NCBI GenBank assembly: GCA_021613335.1
Contig: JAJTWR010000132.1
Location: 1 to 64,000 of the forward strand
From: Whitmania pigra
Lineage: Eukaryota > Annelida > Clitellata > Hirudinida > Haemopidae
Length of the DNA stretch: 64,000 bases
Direction: 5' to 3'
The notes beneath the pieces are model-generated. The model was not told where the DNA came from. It was given only the letters and a program-made list of their open reading frames with translations, and did not search any database. Below, in pieces: positions 42,480 to 51,628 of this stretch. The translations under genes were made by a program, and so were the position numbers. The first letter of the stretch is position 1. Every line of letters begins with the position of its first letter.

Positions 42480-43877
42480 TTAACTCTTATTAATTTTCAA
42501 CACCATTCCGGGCTTTAAAGCGGCTTTAGTTAAGCCGTTTGTTTTTTTAATACCCGATACGGTTGCGCCGGCAAATTTTTTAGCAATTTCAGAGAGCGTA
42601 TCGCCTGCTTTAATTTTATAAGTAAAAAATGTTGCTTTGGGTTTGGCTCCTAATTTAGGATTACGGTAGGCTATGTAAATTTTTAACTTTTGGCCGGGTA
42701 TAATGGTAAAGTTTGGCAAATGATTCCAAACCTTTATATCCTGCGCTTCTACACGGTATTTTTTTGCTATGAGGTTTAATACCTGTCCGGGTAAAACTTT
42801 ATGAAAGATGCATTTGAAACTTGATTTTGCGTTCTTCCACTCCTTTCGGCGGAGTTTGCGTACATCGCCGATTGATGCCAAAATAATCTTCCGCTCTACG
42901 GAGGCTTCGGCATTTAAAATTTCGTAAACAGCCTGATAGTCTGTCGGCTGTATAACAGGAAGCACCAAGCGCTTCCCGTCTTCCTGTGTTCCGTTAATTA
43001 TTTTTTTCTTAAACGACGGATTTAAATTAGCCAACACGCTTTCCTGGTAATGGGTAGCGGTTGCCAAATCTGACAACAAAACATATTTGTTTACCTGAAT
43101 AGTATCCGTTTTAAAAGGAAACGGCGAAGGCTGAGAAACAATATCGTGTTTTAAAGCGTAGTTCATCACATAAACTGCGGCAATATACGCAGGAACATAA
43201 TTTCGGGTTTCTTTCGGTAAAAACGGGCGAATTTTCCAAAAATCCGATGAACCGGCTTTAGCAATTGCGCGCTTTACATTTGTTTTTCCGCAATTGTATG
43301 CCGCAATGGCCAAAAGCCAGTCGCCTAATTCTTCATAAGCGTCTTTAAAATAGGCTGCCGCCGCATAACTTGCCTGAATGGGGTCTTTTCTTTCATCAAC
43401 AAAATTATCGATATTTAAACCGTAGGCTTTCCCTGTTCCAAACATAAATTGCCAAATTCCGGTTGCTCCAAACCTTGAAACGGCATAAGGATTTATTTTG
43501 GATTCTATAACGGGTAAATATTTAATCTCTTCGGGAATTCCATACTCGGCAAGCGCTTTTTCAAAAATTGGAAAATAATATTTTCCCAACCCGAGTATTC
43601 TGCTAAAATCCGATTTTCTATTGCTGTAGATATCGATATATTCTTGCACGTATTTGTTATAGCTAAGGGGGATGATTTGTTGTATAGAATCTAATCGAAA
43701 TTTAAATAAAGCGTTTTGATTAAATGTAATTGGTAAATTTACCGAAGGAACTGTTGCCGTGTCTGCTTTTAAACTTTGAGATATGTTTTTTGCCGGCGAA
43801 TCTCTTTTAATGGCAGGCTGCGCTATAAGAGATAATGAAAAAAATAAACAGGAGATAAACAATACAACTTCTTTCAT
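42480..43877 (-). CDS. MltD-like lytic transglycosylase with LysM repeats
   Basis: A 465-residue exported muramidase. It has a signal peptide (1-19) and a Slt-type catalytic domain with the glutamate in LPVIESKINPYAVSRFGATG (around residues 122-141) and WQFMFGTGKAYGL. Two C-terminal LysM peptidoglycan-binding repeats follow (about 360-405 and 420-463, TYKIKAGDTLSEIAKKFAG). It cleaves glycan strands with formation of 1,6-anhydro-muropeptides. It is the last gene of the long minus-strand envelope block, 23 bases after gatA. Confidence 0.93.
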   Translation of the reverse strand: MKEVVLFISCLFFSLSLIAQPAIKRDSPAKNISQSLKADTATVPSVNLPITFNQNALFKFRLDSIQQIIPLSYNKYVQEYIDIYSNRKSDFSRILGLGKYYFPIFEKALAEYGIPEEIKYLPVIESKINPYAVSRFGATGIWQFMFGTGKAYGLNIDNFVDERKDPIQASYAAAAYFKDAYEELGDWLLAIAAYNCGKTNVKRAIAKAGSSDFWKIRPFLPKETRNYVPAYIAAVYVMNYALKHDIVSQPSPFPFKTDTIQVNKYVLLSDLATATHYQESVLANLNPSFKKKIINGTQEDGKRLVLPVIQPTDYQAVYEILNAEASVERKIILASIGDVRKLRRKEWKNAKSSFKCIFHKVLPGQVLNLIAKKYRVEAQDIKVWNHLPNFTIIPGQKLKIYIAYRNPKLGAKPKATFFTYKIKAGDTLSEIAKKFAGATVSGIKKTNGLTKAALKPGMVLKINKS

Positions 43878-43900
43878 AGGAAAAGCATTTTCAAGTTTCT

Positions 43901-45328
43901 TTATTCCATAGCGTCTAAAAATTTTTTTGAAAAAGCCAGTAACCGACCTTCGTCAAAATGATTGGCGGTTAACTGCAAACTCAACGGCAAGCCTGCTTTA
44001 TTTTCGCCCAAAGGTAATGCAATGGCAGGATTACCAGATAAAGAAGCCAATACGGTATAAATATCGGCCATGTACATCTGCAAAGGATCTTTTACGTTTT
44101 GGCCAATTTTAAATGCCGGGGTAGGAGCCACGGGGCTAAGTAAAAAATCATAGTTCTGAAATAGTTCATCCACTTTATTTCTGATTAACCGCCGTACTTT
44201 TTGCGCTTTTTGATAATAAGCCTCGTAATAACCGGCGCTTAATATAAACGTGCCCAACAAAACGCGTCGTTTAACTTCTTCGCCAAAACCCTCGGCTCTG
44301 GAAAGTTTATAAAGTTCATGCAGGTTTTCAGCATCTTTATTGCGGTAGCCATAATGCACCCCGTCATACCTGGAAAGGTTAGAAGAAGCTTCGGCCATGG
44401 TAAGAATATAATAGGTAGGAACCAAATAGGCCAACAAATCAAAAGAAACGTAGCTTATTTTATGGTTTTGCTTTTTTAATGCTTCAACGGCTTTTAAAAT
44501 CGATTCTTTAATTTCCGGATCCAAGCCTTCATTTTCGACGGTTTCTTTTAAAACGGCTATTTTTTGCGTTCCGGTTATATTTAGGTTTTCGGTATAAGCG
44601 GGAACCGCCAAAGGCGATACGGTACTGTCATAATCATCTGCTCCGGCCAAAACTTCCAGCAATAAGGCGGCATCGTCCACCGAGGAGGTAATAGGCCCAA
44701 CCTGGTCAAAAGAAGAAGCAAACGCCAAAACGCCATAACGAGAAATACGTCCGTAAGTAGGTTTTAAGCCAATACATCCGCAAAAAGCGGCCGGCTGCCT
44801 TATCGAACCGCCGGTATCGGTTCCTAACGCCGCCAAACACATATCTGCCTGCACCGCAACAGCCGAACCTCCCGAAGAGCCTCCGGCAACATGTTGCGCG
44901 TTTGCCGCATTTTTTACCGCCCCCAAATAAGAGGTTTCGCTAGACCCGCCCATCGCAAATTCATCGCAATTTAATCGGCCGATAATAATGGCGTCTTCTT
45001 TTAACAAACGCTCTGTTACGGTAGCATTATAAGGCGAAACAAACCCTTCCAACATTTTAGACGAGGCCGTTACCCGATGATTTTTATAACAGATGTTATC
45101 TTTAATGCCGATAACCATTCCCGCTAATTTACCTGCGGTACCATGAGTAATTTTGCGCTGAACAACTTCTGCTTGCTTTTGGGCAGAATGAAAAAACACC
45201 TCGTTGAAAACATTGAGCTGTCGTTGATTTTCTATCTGCCGAAAATAATAAAACAGTAATTCTTTCATCGTAAGTTGCCCGGTATCCAGAAACTGCTTAA
45301 TTTTGTTTAAAGAAGTATATTTCTTCAA
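43901..45328 (-). CDS. gatA: Asp/Glu-tRNA amidotransferase subunit A
   Basis: A 475-residue amidase-signature enzyme. The Ser-cisSer-Lys centre is visible as lysine in GIKDNICYK (around residue 76), then GGSSGGSAVAVQADMCLAAL and GTDTGGSIRQPAAFCG. Subunit A of GatCAB generates ammonia from glutamine for Gln-tRNA(Gln) or Asn-tRNA(Asn) formation. Length and sequence are typical of GatA. gatB and gatC are not next to it, as is common in Bacteroidota. Confidence 0.95.
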   Translation of the reverse strand: MKKYTSLNKIKQFLDTGQLTMKELLFYYFRQIENQRQLNVFNEVFFHSAQKQAEVVQRKITHGTAGKLAGMVIGIKDNICYKNHRVTASSKMLEGFVSPYNATVTERLLKEDAIIIGRLNCDEFAMGGSSETSYLGAVKNAANAQHVAGGSSGGSAVAVQADMCLAALGTDTGGSIRQPAAFCGCIGLKPTYGRISRYGVLAFASSFDQVGPITSSVDDAALLLEVLAGADDYDSTVSPLAVPAYTENLNITGTQKIAVLKETVENEGLDPEIKESILKAVEALKKQNHKISYVSFDLLAYLVPTYYILTMAEASSNLSRYDGVHYGYRNKDAENLHELYKLSRAEGFGEEVKRRVLLGTFILSAGYYEAYYQKAQKVRRLIRNKVDELFQNYDFLLSPVAPTPAFKIGQNVKDPLQMYMADIYTVLASLSGNPAIALPLGENKAGLPLSLQLTANHFDEGRLLAFSKKFLDAME

Positions 45329-45345
45329 AACTAAAAGACCTTTGG

Positions 45346-45558
45346 TTATTTCAATTTATTTTCGTTGGCATTATTTGAATCATCGCTGTCTTTGCCGTCT
45401 TTGCCTTCCTTAAATTCTTTAATACCTCTTCCCAAACCGCGCATCAGTTCGGGAATTTTTCTCCCGCCGAACAACAATAAGATAACCAGCACAAGAACTA
45501 TAAGCTCTGTGCCCCTCGCGCCGCCAAAAAACCCGACTAAATTTGTTAGTTGTGCCAT
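45346..45558 (-). CDS. twin-arginine translocase subunit TatA-like (70 aa)
   Basis: A 70-residue TatA/E protein. One N-terminal transmembrane helix ([14 protein letters not shown]) is followed by the [21 protein letters not shown] amphipathic helix and a short charged tail. The core is highly similar, even at nucleotide level, to the neighbouring TatA-like gene, so this pair looks like a duplication. It would form the pore-forming oligomer of the Tat export system. No tatC lies in the window. Confidence 0.92.
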   Translation of the reverse strand: MAQLTNLVGFFGGARGTELIVLVLVILLLFGGRKIPELMRGLGRGIKEFKEGKDGKDSDDSNNANENKLK

Positions 45559-45626
45559 TTTTTTTATTTTAAAAGCCTTTAAATCAAATTAACCGAAAAT
45601 TTTACCCTAAAGCTTTCTCCGGTCTT

Positions 45627-45962
45627 TTATTCCGTTTTTCCTTCCGGATCTTTTTTCAGCGGAACCTCGCCATAAGCGGTATTTTGTAAAGCGGCATCCG
45701 GCGCAGGGTTAACCTGTTTTCGCTCGTTTTTTTCAGAATTTTCATCAACGTCTAAATCAGATTTGACGGCATTTATATTCTGGTGTATTTCTCTTTTTAC
45801 CCCTTCTGACGCGTCCTTAAATTCTCTGATGCCTTTACCCAAACCGCGCATCAATTCAGGCAATTTTCTCCCGCCGAACAACAATAAGATAACCAGCACA
45901 AGAACTACAAATTCTCCCCCTCCTATGCCCATAAAATCCAATAATACGCCCTGATTCGTCAT
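45627..45962 (-). CDS. twin-arginine translocase TatA/TatB-like (111 aa)
   Basis: A TatA-type protein with a 40-50 residue longer charged tail than its neighbour. The core is [33 protein letters not shown]. The longer frame starts at 45989, but the ATG at 45962 (MTNQGVLL) lines up with the start of the neighbour and is preferred. The longer tail (from about residue 58) is Asn-, Glu- and Lys-rich. It could act as TatB or as a second TatA; sequence does not decide. Confidence 0.88.
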   Translation of the reverse strand: MTNQGVLLDFMGIGGGEFVVLVLVILLLFGGRKLPELMRGLGKGIREFKDASEGVKREIHQNINAVKSDLDVDENSEKNERKQVNPAPDAALQNTAYGEVPLKKDPEGKTE

Positions 45963-46002
45963 AACCTGTATTTGCACAAATGTAACCATTATTGCTTATA
46001 GT

Positions 46003-47274
46003 TTATCTTGCAATCCAACTTTCCGGATTTTGGGGGACTGCCCCCCGATTAATTTGGAACCCTAATTCGGGCACCTCGTCATTAGTTGCTACCACGCCAA
46101 TTGCCTGTTTGGTTGTTACAGACGATCCCTTGCCAACGTAAACGCTTTTTAGGTTAGAGTATGTTGTAAAATATTCGCCATGCCTAATAATGACAATATA
46201 TTTGCCAAAAACAGGCACAACGCTTCCTACCGTGCCGTTAAATACCGCTTTAACAGAAGCATTCTCGTCTGTTTGAAAAGTTATGCCGTCATGATGAGCC
46301 AAAGCCTGATCAACCTTGTAAGAACCAAAATGAGATGTAATGTAGCCGCGCTCTACCGGCCAAGGCAAACTGCCTTTATTATTTTCAAAGCCTGCAGACA
46401 GCTTGGCATCTGCCGGGCTGCTTCTTAACAGTTCGCCAGTGGTTTTGGGTTTTGCCGCCGTTTCCGGCGCTTCTCTTCCTTCTGCCTTTGCTTTTGCGGC
46501 CGCCAAACGCAGCCTTTCTTTTTCTTCCTCTTCTGCTTTGCGCCTCGCCTCGGCAATTTCTTTTGTAATGGCCGCTTTAATAGCCCTGTCTAATGCCTCA
46601 TTTTGTTTCCTCTTCTTTTTAATATCGCTTGAGTATAGTTTTTCCTCCTTGCTTAACTTATTTAATACAATGGTTTGTTCTTCCTTGTTTTTATCCAACT
46701 TGTTTTTTTCTGATTCCTGTTCTTTTAACAACGATCCTTTATTTTTTAACTTCTTATCGAGCATTACAATCTGATTGCTCAGTTCTTTTTCGGTTTGCTG
46801 AATGTAAGCAGCCTGTTTTTTACGATATTGCCCAAACTGCTGAAGATGCTTAATACGTTTGTAAGCCTGATTAAAATCCTTTGCCGCAAAAATAAACATC
46901 ATTTTACCATAGGCATTTTTATTGCGCTGGGCAAAGCGAATCATAGCCGCGTATTCTTTTTTTAGTTCATCCAATTGTTTTTGGAGATTATGTACCTCGC
47001 CGGTGTTCTCGGTAATTTTGTTATCTAGGTTTTTCATCTCCGTATTAATGGTCGAAATTTTTTCTTGACGTAATCGTATTTGAGCTTTAAGCGCGTTAAT
47101 TTGGCTTAAAGTAAGTTTTTTGCCCTTGGTTGTTCTGTTAAGATTTTTTTGAGCAAGTTCAATTTCGCGTTGCAACGCTTCTTTTTTACGCTTTAATTCT
47201 TTGCTCGTTTGGGCAATTCCGTTAACGCTTAAAACGATAAAAAGTAGTGAAACAAGTACGCTAATTAACTTCAT
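46003..47274 (-). CDS. EnvC-like murein hydrolase activator with degenerate LytM domain
   Basis: A 423-residue exported protein with a signal peptide (1-21). A long coiled coil follows (about 22-250, rich in Lys, Glu, Arg and Leu). The C-terminal M23/LytM domain (about 300-423) starts with GYITSHFGSYKVDQALAHHD. The zinc-site residues of active M23 peptidases are only partly kept: the HxGxD motif reads HHDGITFQ, lacking the aspartate, and the HLHFE motif reads ELGFQI. The combination of coiled coil and degenerate LytM domain is that of EnvC/NlpD amidase activators, so an activating role in cell division is likelier than peptidase activity. Confidence 0.88.
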   Translation of the reverse strand: MKLISVLVSLLFIVLSVNGIAQTSKELKRKKEALQREIELAQKNLNRTTKGKKLTLSQINALKAQIRLRQEKISTINTEMKNLDNKITENTGEVHNLQKQLDELKKEYAAMIRFAQRNKNAYGKMMFIFAAKDFNQAYKRIKHLQQFGQYRKKQAAYIQQTEKELSNQIVMLDKKLKNKGSLLKEQESEKNKLDKNKEEQTIVLNKLSKEEKLYSSDIKKKRKQNEALDRAIKAAITKEIAEARRKAEEEEKERLRLAAAKAKAEGREAPETAAKPKTTGELLRSSPADAKLSAGFENNKGSLPWPVERGYITSHFGSYKVDQALAHHDGITFQTDENASVKAVFNGTVGSVVPVFGKYIVIIRHGEYFTTYSNLKSVYVGKGSSVTTKQAIGVVATNDEVPELGFQINRGAVPQNPESWIAR

Positions 47275-47292
47275 TAGGCCAAAAGTATAAAA

Positions 47293-48129
47293 TTACTTGA
47301 TTACCTGAAAACTTTTGGGAACCGAAAAAGGGAATTCTAATGCCGCATCCGGTTCGATTTTAGTAAATGCAATATCTATCGTTATTTCTTTGAGATCCTC
47401 CGCAAAAAAGGAAGAAATCTTTAATTTGGAAGGAACCATCCCATGGCCAACTTTAACATATTGATCATAGGTTACTTTTAACGATTGCGAAACTTGCGGA
47501 TCGTTCAGGGTTAGTTCGTTCATTTTTAAAAGAGTATTGAAAACGCTTCGGTAGGTTAATTCTTCTTTAACGCCGCTGCTAACCCAGAGGCCGTTTTCAA
47601 GCGTTAGTTTAGACGGTTGGTCCATAAAAAGAGGGCAGGTATTTGCTGAAAAAATAGATTGCAACAAGCCAAAGTTTACCTGCGGATTAATAAATTCATG
47701 AATATAAGTAAAGGGTTTTCTGGTAATGGTTTTCTTCGCCCTGTTCATTAAAAACAAACTATCCGGCGTTATAACAACTCTGGCTATCTCTATAACTCCC
47801 CCCAAAGCGCTTACGCTGACCCAAATCATCTGTTCTTTTTTTATACGAATGTTTAAACCAACCTCGTTTTTTTGACTTTTACCATTTTCCTGATCATCAA
47901 CCGATAATATTGCTTTTCCTTTTAAGGCCAAAAAATTATATGTTAAATCTTTACTTTTTAATGTGTTTATGATTTCTGCCCTGTTGTATGTTGTGTCATA
48001 ATTAGCCGTATCGGCGCCGGTTACGGCAGTTGCTACCGGAACTGTTATCAGCATTTTTTTAGCCTTACAAGCTGTCGCTAAAATAATGAATCCGGCAATT
48101 GCCAATTTATTTAATATATTGCTTCTCAT
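47293..48129 (-). CDS. DUF4292 lipoprotein
   Basis: A 278-residue protein of the DUF4292 family. An N-terminal lipoprotein signal ends in IILATACKAKK (cysteine at about 21). The mature part has beta-strands reminiscent of LolA/LolB-like lipoprotein-handling folds (LKGKAILSVDDQENGKSQKNEVGLNIRI; LFLMNRAKKTITRKPFTYI). The function of DUF4292 has not been proved. It lies between a TPR protein and an EnvC-like gene; the TPR gene end overlaps its start by 23 bases. Confidence 0.85.
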   Translation of the reverse strand: MRSNILNKLAIAGFIILATACKAKKMLITVPVATAVTGADTANYDTTYNRAEIINTLKSKDLTYNFLALKGKAILSVDDQENGKSQKNEVGLNIRIKKEQMIWVSVSALGGVIEIARVVITPDSLFLMNRAKKTITRKPFTYIHEFINPQVNFGLLQSIFSANTCPLFMDQPSKLTLENGLWVSSGVKEELTYRSVFNTLLKMNELTLNDPQVSQSLKVTYDQYVKVGHGMVPSKLKISSFFAEDLKEITIDIAFTKIEPDAALEFPFSVPKSFQVIK

Positions 48130-49780
48130 TAATTTTTTGCGTTAATTTTTGACTGTTATTACCTGCCGCTTTTGCTTTTTGCCATTGCAATAATGCCGCT
48201 TCTTTGTCTCCTTTTAAAAACAGGATATTACCGTAATTTTCCAAATAAACGCCGTTTTGATCGCCGTTGTTTTTCAAGGCTTTTTCTTGCCAAACAAGCG
48301 CTTCTGCCAATCGGTTAAGTTTGGTTAACACAAAAGCGTAGTTATCTGCAACCGCCGGATTTTCGGGTAATGCCTTTGCCGCTTTTGCCGCCAGTTGCTC
48401 GGCTTTAGGCAGATTATAACCCCTCAGGGCAAGATAATAAGCATAGTGACTTCCTATTAAAACATTATCGGGCGCCAGTTCTTTAGATTTTTCAAAAGCA
48501 ATATCGGCTTCTTTCAACTTTTGTTGATCGATAAATACCTCTGCTTGCAAGCCATAAATCATCGCCATCAGCTCCTTATCGTCTGAAGCCAGCTCGGTAG
48601 CCGTTTTTAGTTCATAGGCGGCTTCGGCGTTTTTTCCTGTTCGATGCAATGCGAAAGCGCGGTAGTAATAAATAATCGCTTGATTTGGAAAGTACCTTAG
48701 CGCTTCTTCGCCGGTTTTTACTGCTTCATCGTAGTCTGTTGTTAAATTTTGCAGCCCAAGCAACTTTTCATAAGCCAAATAAGTTTTATCGGCTAACTTT
48801 ATAACTTTGGCATATTGGGCTTTGGCAAGCCGAAACTCTCCCTGCCGGTACAATACATCGCCATAAAGAATCAACAGCTTTACCTCTTCAGGATTTGTTT
48901 CAAGCGATTGTCGGCATAATTCTGACGGTCTTTTTATCGATTCCCAATTGCTTGTTTTAAGCATTTTGTCTATTAAATTAATCTTAAGGGCAATAGGCAT
49001 AGACGGGCTGGCAAAAGCGTCTTTTAATGCCGCCTCAGCCAATTCGTTTTTATTTTGTAATTGGTAAGTCTGAGCGAAAGCCAAAGAAATCTCATAATTT
49101 TCGCCTCTGGTTTGTTTTGCTTTTTGTAAAACTTTGAGCGCCTGTTCATACTTGCCTTGTTTGCCGAGATTATCGCTCTCTGCCAGCAAGGCTTTAACGT
49201 CTTGCCGGTCATCTGCCTGAGGCCTATTTACCCCTTGGTTAGCATCAGCCCCCATAAATTTTTGACGCGCAAAGCTTAACTTACCCGAAGAGCCAAACCT
49301 GTTTTCTATTTCCTGAAAAATCAGCTTAACAGAATCTTTTTTCCCCTGTAAAAAAAGAACCTCTGCCTTATCAAAATAATAACTTTCGGTTTTTGGAGAA
49401 AGCGCAATAAGCAAATTTAAACTGTTTGACTGCGACTCGGTATTTCCGTTTTTTTTATAAATTTCAACCAACAACCGCATATACCACTCGTTTTTAGGGT
49501 TTAAAGCGATGGCTTTTTTTATATTGGTTTCGGCCGGCAAAAGTTTTTGTTGTTTAATGTTGATGCTGGCAAGTTCAAAAAAAGCAGCATCCTGATTTGG
49601 GTTTACAGCCACAATTTGGGCAAAAAAACTTTCTGCTTTTGGCAAATTGCCGTTAAGTTTTTCTATCAATCCGGAAAAATAAAGGTCTTTTATTGCGTTT
49701 TCACTCAATGGTTTTTCCGGCGTTTGGGCTTTTGCCAAAAACGTCGATATTAAAAAAAATAAAATCATTCGCATTTTCAT
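48107..49780 (-). CDS. exported TPR-repeat protein
   Basis: A 557-residue protein with a signal peptide (ILFFLISTFLAKAQ) and about twelve tetratricopeptide-type repeats from residue ~20 to the end. Examples are AESFFAQIVAVNPNQDAAFFELASI, AETNIKKAIALNPKNEWYMRLL and AALLQWQKAKAAGNN. I chose an ATG at 49780; another, 12 bases further in, is equally possible, and a longer frame starts at 49840. It heads the envelope block and overlaps the DUF4292 gene. It is likely a periplasmic scaffold; its partner is unknown. Confidence 0.88.
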   Translation of the reverse strand: MKMRMILFFLISTFLAKAQTPEKPLSENAIKDLYFSGLIEKLNGNLPKAESFFAQIVAVNPNQDAAFFELASINIKQQKLLPAETNIKKAIALNPKNEWYMRLLVEIYKKNGNTESQSNSLNLLIALSPKTESYYFDKAEVLFLQGKKDSVKLIFQEIENRFGSSGKLSFARQKFMGADANQGVNRPQADDRQDVKALLAESDNLGKQGKYEQALKVLQKAKQTRGENYEISLAFAQTYQLQNKNELAEAALKDAFASPSMPIALKINLIDKMLKTSNWESIKRPSELCRQSLETNPEEVKLLILYGDVLYRQGEFRLAKAQYAKVIKLADKTYLAYEKLLGLQNLTTDYDEAVKTGEEALRYFPNQAIIYYYRAFALHRTGKNAEAAYELKTATELASDDKELMAMIYGLQAEVFIDQQKLKEADIAFEKSKELAPDNVLIGSHYAYYLALRGYNLPKAEQLAAKAAKALPENPAVADNYAFVLTKLNRLAEALVWQEKALKNNGDQNGVYLENYGNILFLKGDKEAALLQWQKAKAAGNNSQKLTQKINEKQYIK

Positions 49781-50109
49781 CCCTCTCAGATAAAAGGCTT
49801 TTCGAAAATGCCACTTTTTTACCAAAAACACAACTTTCAAGCCCTAAAGATTATTTGAATGTAAAAATACCTAAAACTTGAAGTTTTAAATTTTTTTTAA
49901 CCATTTTTCACAACTTGGTTATTCTTGGTATGCGGATAATTTGTTTGAACCTCGCGTATTAATTACTTCGCTTTTTGATGCGAAGGAAATCCGGCGTCAC
50001 TGAGATAATCGGTTTTAATGCGGCAAGGTTGTCAGCAACTTGGAAACTCAAACCCATGTCAACAAGACGCCCCCAGGTTTACGCCGAAATAGCTTTTTTA
50101 AAGCCCGCT

Positions 50110-50496
50110 TTAATTTAATTTAAAAGGAACTATCAACTGAAACTCCGGAATATTTGCAATAAAATCAACATCATCAAACATGCGCCGCATAACATAATGG
50201 CCTCGCATACTGCCTATATCTGTTTTAAGATTACAGCCCGATAAATAAATATATTTTTCGGCAGGCGGTATAATCGGTTGTCGGCCAACAACCCCTCTGC
50301 CCTCAACCTCTTTTACATTGCCATTGCTGTCAAAAATAATCCACTTTCTGCGCAAAAGCTGTACGGCATAATCAGATAAATTTTCTATGACAATACGGTA
50401 AGCGAACATAAAATGTTGTTTTGCCGGATTAGAATATTCTTTCTGATAAACGGTATTAACAGATATTTTAACTCCTTGGGTAATTGCAGTAACCAT
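50110..50496 (-). CDS. apaG: ApaG family protein
   Basis: A 128-residue ApaG (CorD) with the beta-sandwich typical of the family. The characteristic motifs are FAYRIVIENLSDYAVQLLRRKW, GRGVVGRQPIIPPAEKYIYLSG and IGSMRGHYVM. Bacterial ApaG proteins are linked to Co2+ and Mg2+ handling and to dinucleoside tetraphosphate levels; the direct activity is unclear. It lies 27 bases after dusB on the same strand. Confidence 0.92.
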   Translation of the reverse strand: MVTAITQGVKISVNTVYQKEYSNPAKQHFMFAYRIVIENLSDYAVQLLRRKWIIFDSNGNVKEVEGRGVVGRQPIIPPAEKYIYLSGCNLKTDIGSMRGHYVMRRMFDDVDFIANIPEFQLIVPFKLN

Positions 50497-50523
50497 AATA
50501 CGGGTTTATTAATTTCGGTTAAA

Positions 50524-51537
50524 TTATCTCGTAATTACGGAAGAAACAACCTCCATATTGGTATATTTAAAGGCTATTTCTTCTAATAACTGATAAAGTA
50601 TGTCTATATTTTCTTCTTGTACTAATCGGGCGCGATAAAGTTTAAAATCGGGTAACCCTTTAAAATAATTGGCATAATGACGGCGCATTTCAAAAATGCC
50701 TGTTTTTGTCCCTTTCCATTGTATTGATTTTTGAAGATGGGTGCGGCAGGTCATTACGCGCTCTGCTAAAGTTGGCCCTGCTAAATGTTTTCCGGTGGCA
50801 AAAAAGTGTTTTATTTCTCTAAAAATCCAAGGATAACCAATGGCGGCACGCCCAATCATCATGCCGTCTACTTCATACTCCAATCGCCAGTTGGCCGCTT
50901 TTTGGGGGCTATCCACATCCCCATTGCCAAAAACAGGAATTTTAATGCGCGGATTACGCTTTATTTTTTTAATGAGCGTCCAATCGGCCTCGCCTTTATA
51001 AAGCTGAGCCCGCGTGCGGCCATGTATGGTTAAAGCTTGTATGCCTGCATCTTGTAATCGCTCTGCCGCCTCTTCTATGTTTTTAGTGTGATCATCCCAA
51101 CCTAAGCGTGTTTTCACGGTAACCGGCAAAGGGGTTGCTTTTATAATCGCTTCGGTCATTTTTACCATTTTAGGAATGTCTTGCAACAGGTTTGCGCCGG
51201 CGCCCCTACAGGCCACTTTTTTAACCGGGCATCCATAATTAATGTCTATTAAATCCGGCCGAGCCAAAGCGGCAATTTCAGCCGCCTGACGCATGCTTTC
51301 TATATTGCTGCCAAAAATCTGAACGCCAATAGGACGCTCATGTTCAAAAACATCCAGTTTTTGCCTGCTTTTTGCGGCAGAGCGAATTAATCCTTCCGAA
51401 GAAATAAACTCGGTATACATCATGTCGGCTCCGCCTTTTTTGCAAACAAAACGAAACGGAGGGTCGCTAACGTCTTCCATAGGCGCCAACAACAAAGGGA
51501 ATTCTCCTAAGTTAATATTTCCTATCTTTACCGGCAT
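50524..51537 (-). CDS. dusB: tRNA-dihydrouridine synthase
   Basis: A 337-residue FMN-dependent dihydrouridine synthase of the DusB type. It shows LLLAPMEDVSDPPFR at the N-terminus, the catalytic cysteine in INYGCPVKKVACRGAGANLL and VKTRLGWDD. IHGRTRAQLYKGEADW and the FMN-binding VFGNGDVDSP and GMMIGRAAIGYPWIF follow. The start at 51537 (MPVKIGN) lines up with family members; a longer frame would add 9 residues. It modifies uridines in the tRNA D-arm. Confidence 0.92.
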   Translation of the reverse strand: MPVKIGNINLGEFPLLLAPMEDVSDPPFRFVCKKGGADMMYTEFISSEGLIRSAAKSRQKLDVFEHERPIGVQIFGSNIESMRQAAEIAALARPDLIDINYGCPVKKVACRGAGANLLQDIPKMVKMTEAIIKATPLPVTVKTRLGWDDHTKNIEEAAERLQDAGIQALTIHGRTRAQLYKGEADWTLIKKIKRNPRIKIPVFGNGDVDSPQKAANWRLEYEVDGMMIGRAAIGYPWIFREIKHFFATGKHLAGPTLAERVMTCRTHLQKSIQWKGTKTGIFEMRRHYANYFKGLPDFKLYRARLVQEENIDILYQLLEEIAFKYTNMEVVSSVITR

Positions 51538-51628
51538 GTTATTCTGCAAGATAATCTTTGCCAAAGGTACAAACTTTGTTATATTATAACGTTTTTGTAA
51601 TTTAACTAAAAAATAATCTCGCCTGTAA

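Noticed and set aside
46403..46774. 123-codon plus-strand open frame rich in Ser, Ala and Leu
   Set aside because: Antisense of the lysine/glutamate/arginine-rich coiled coil of the EnvC-like gene, which explains its hydrophobic composition.
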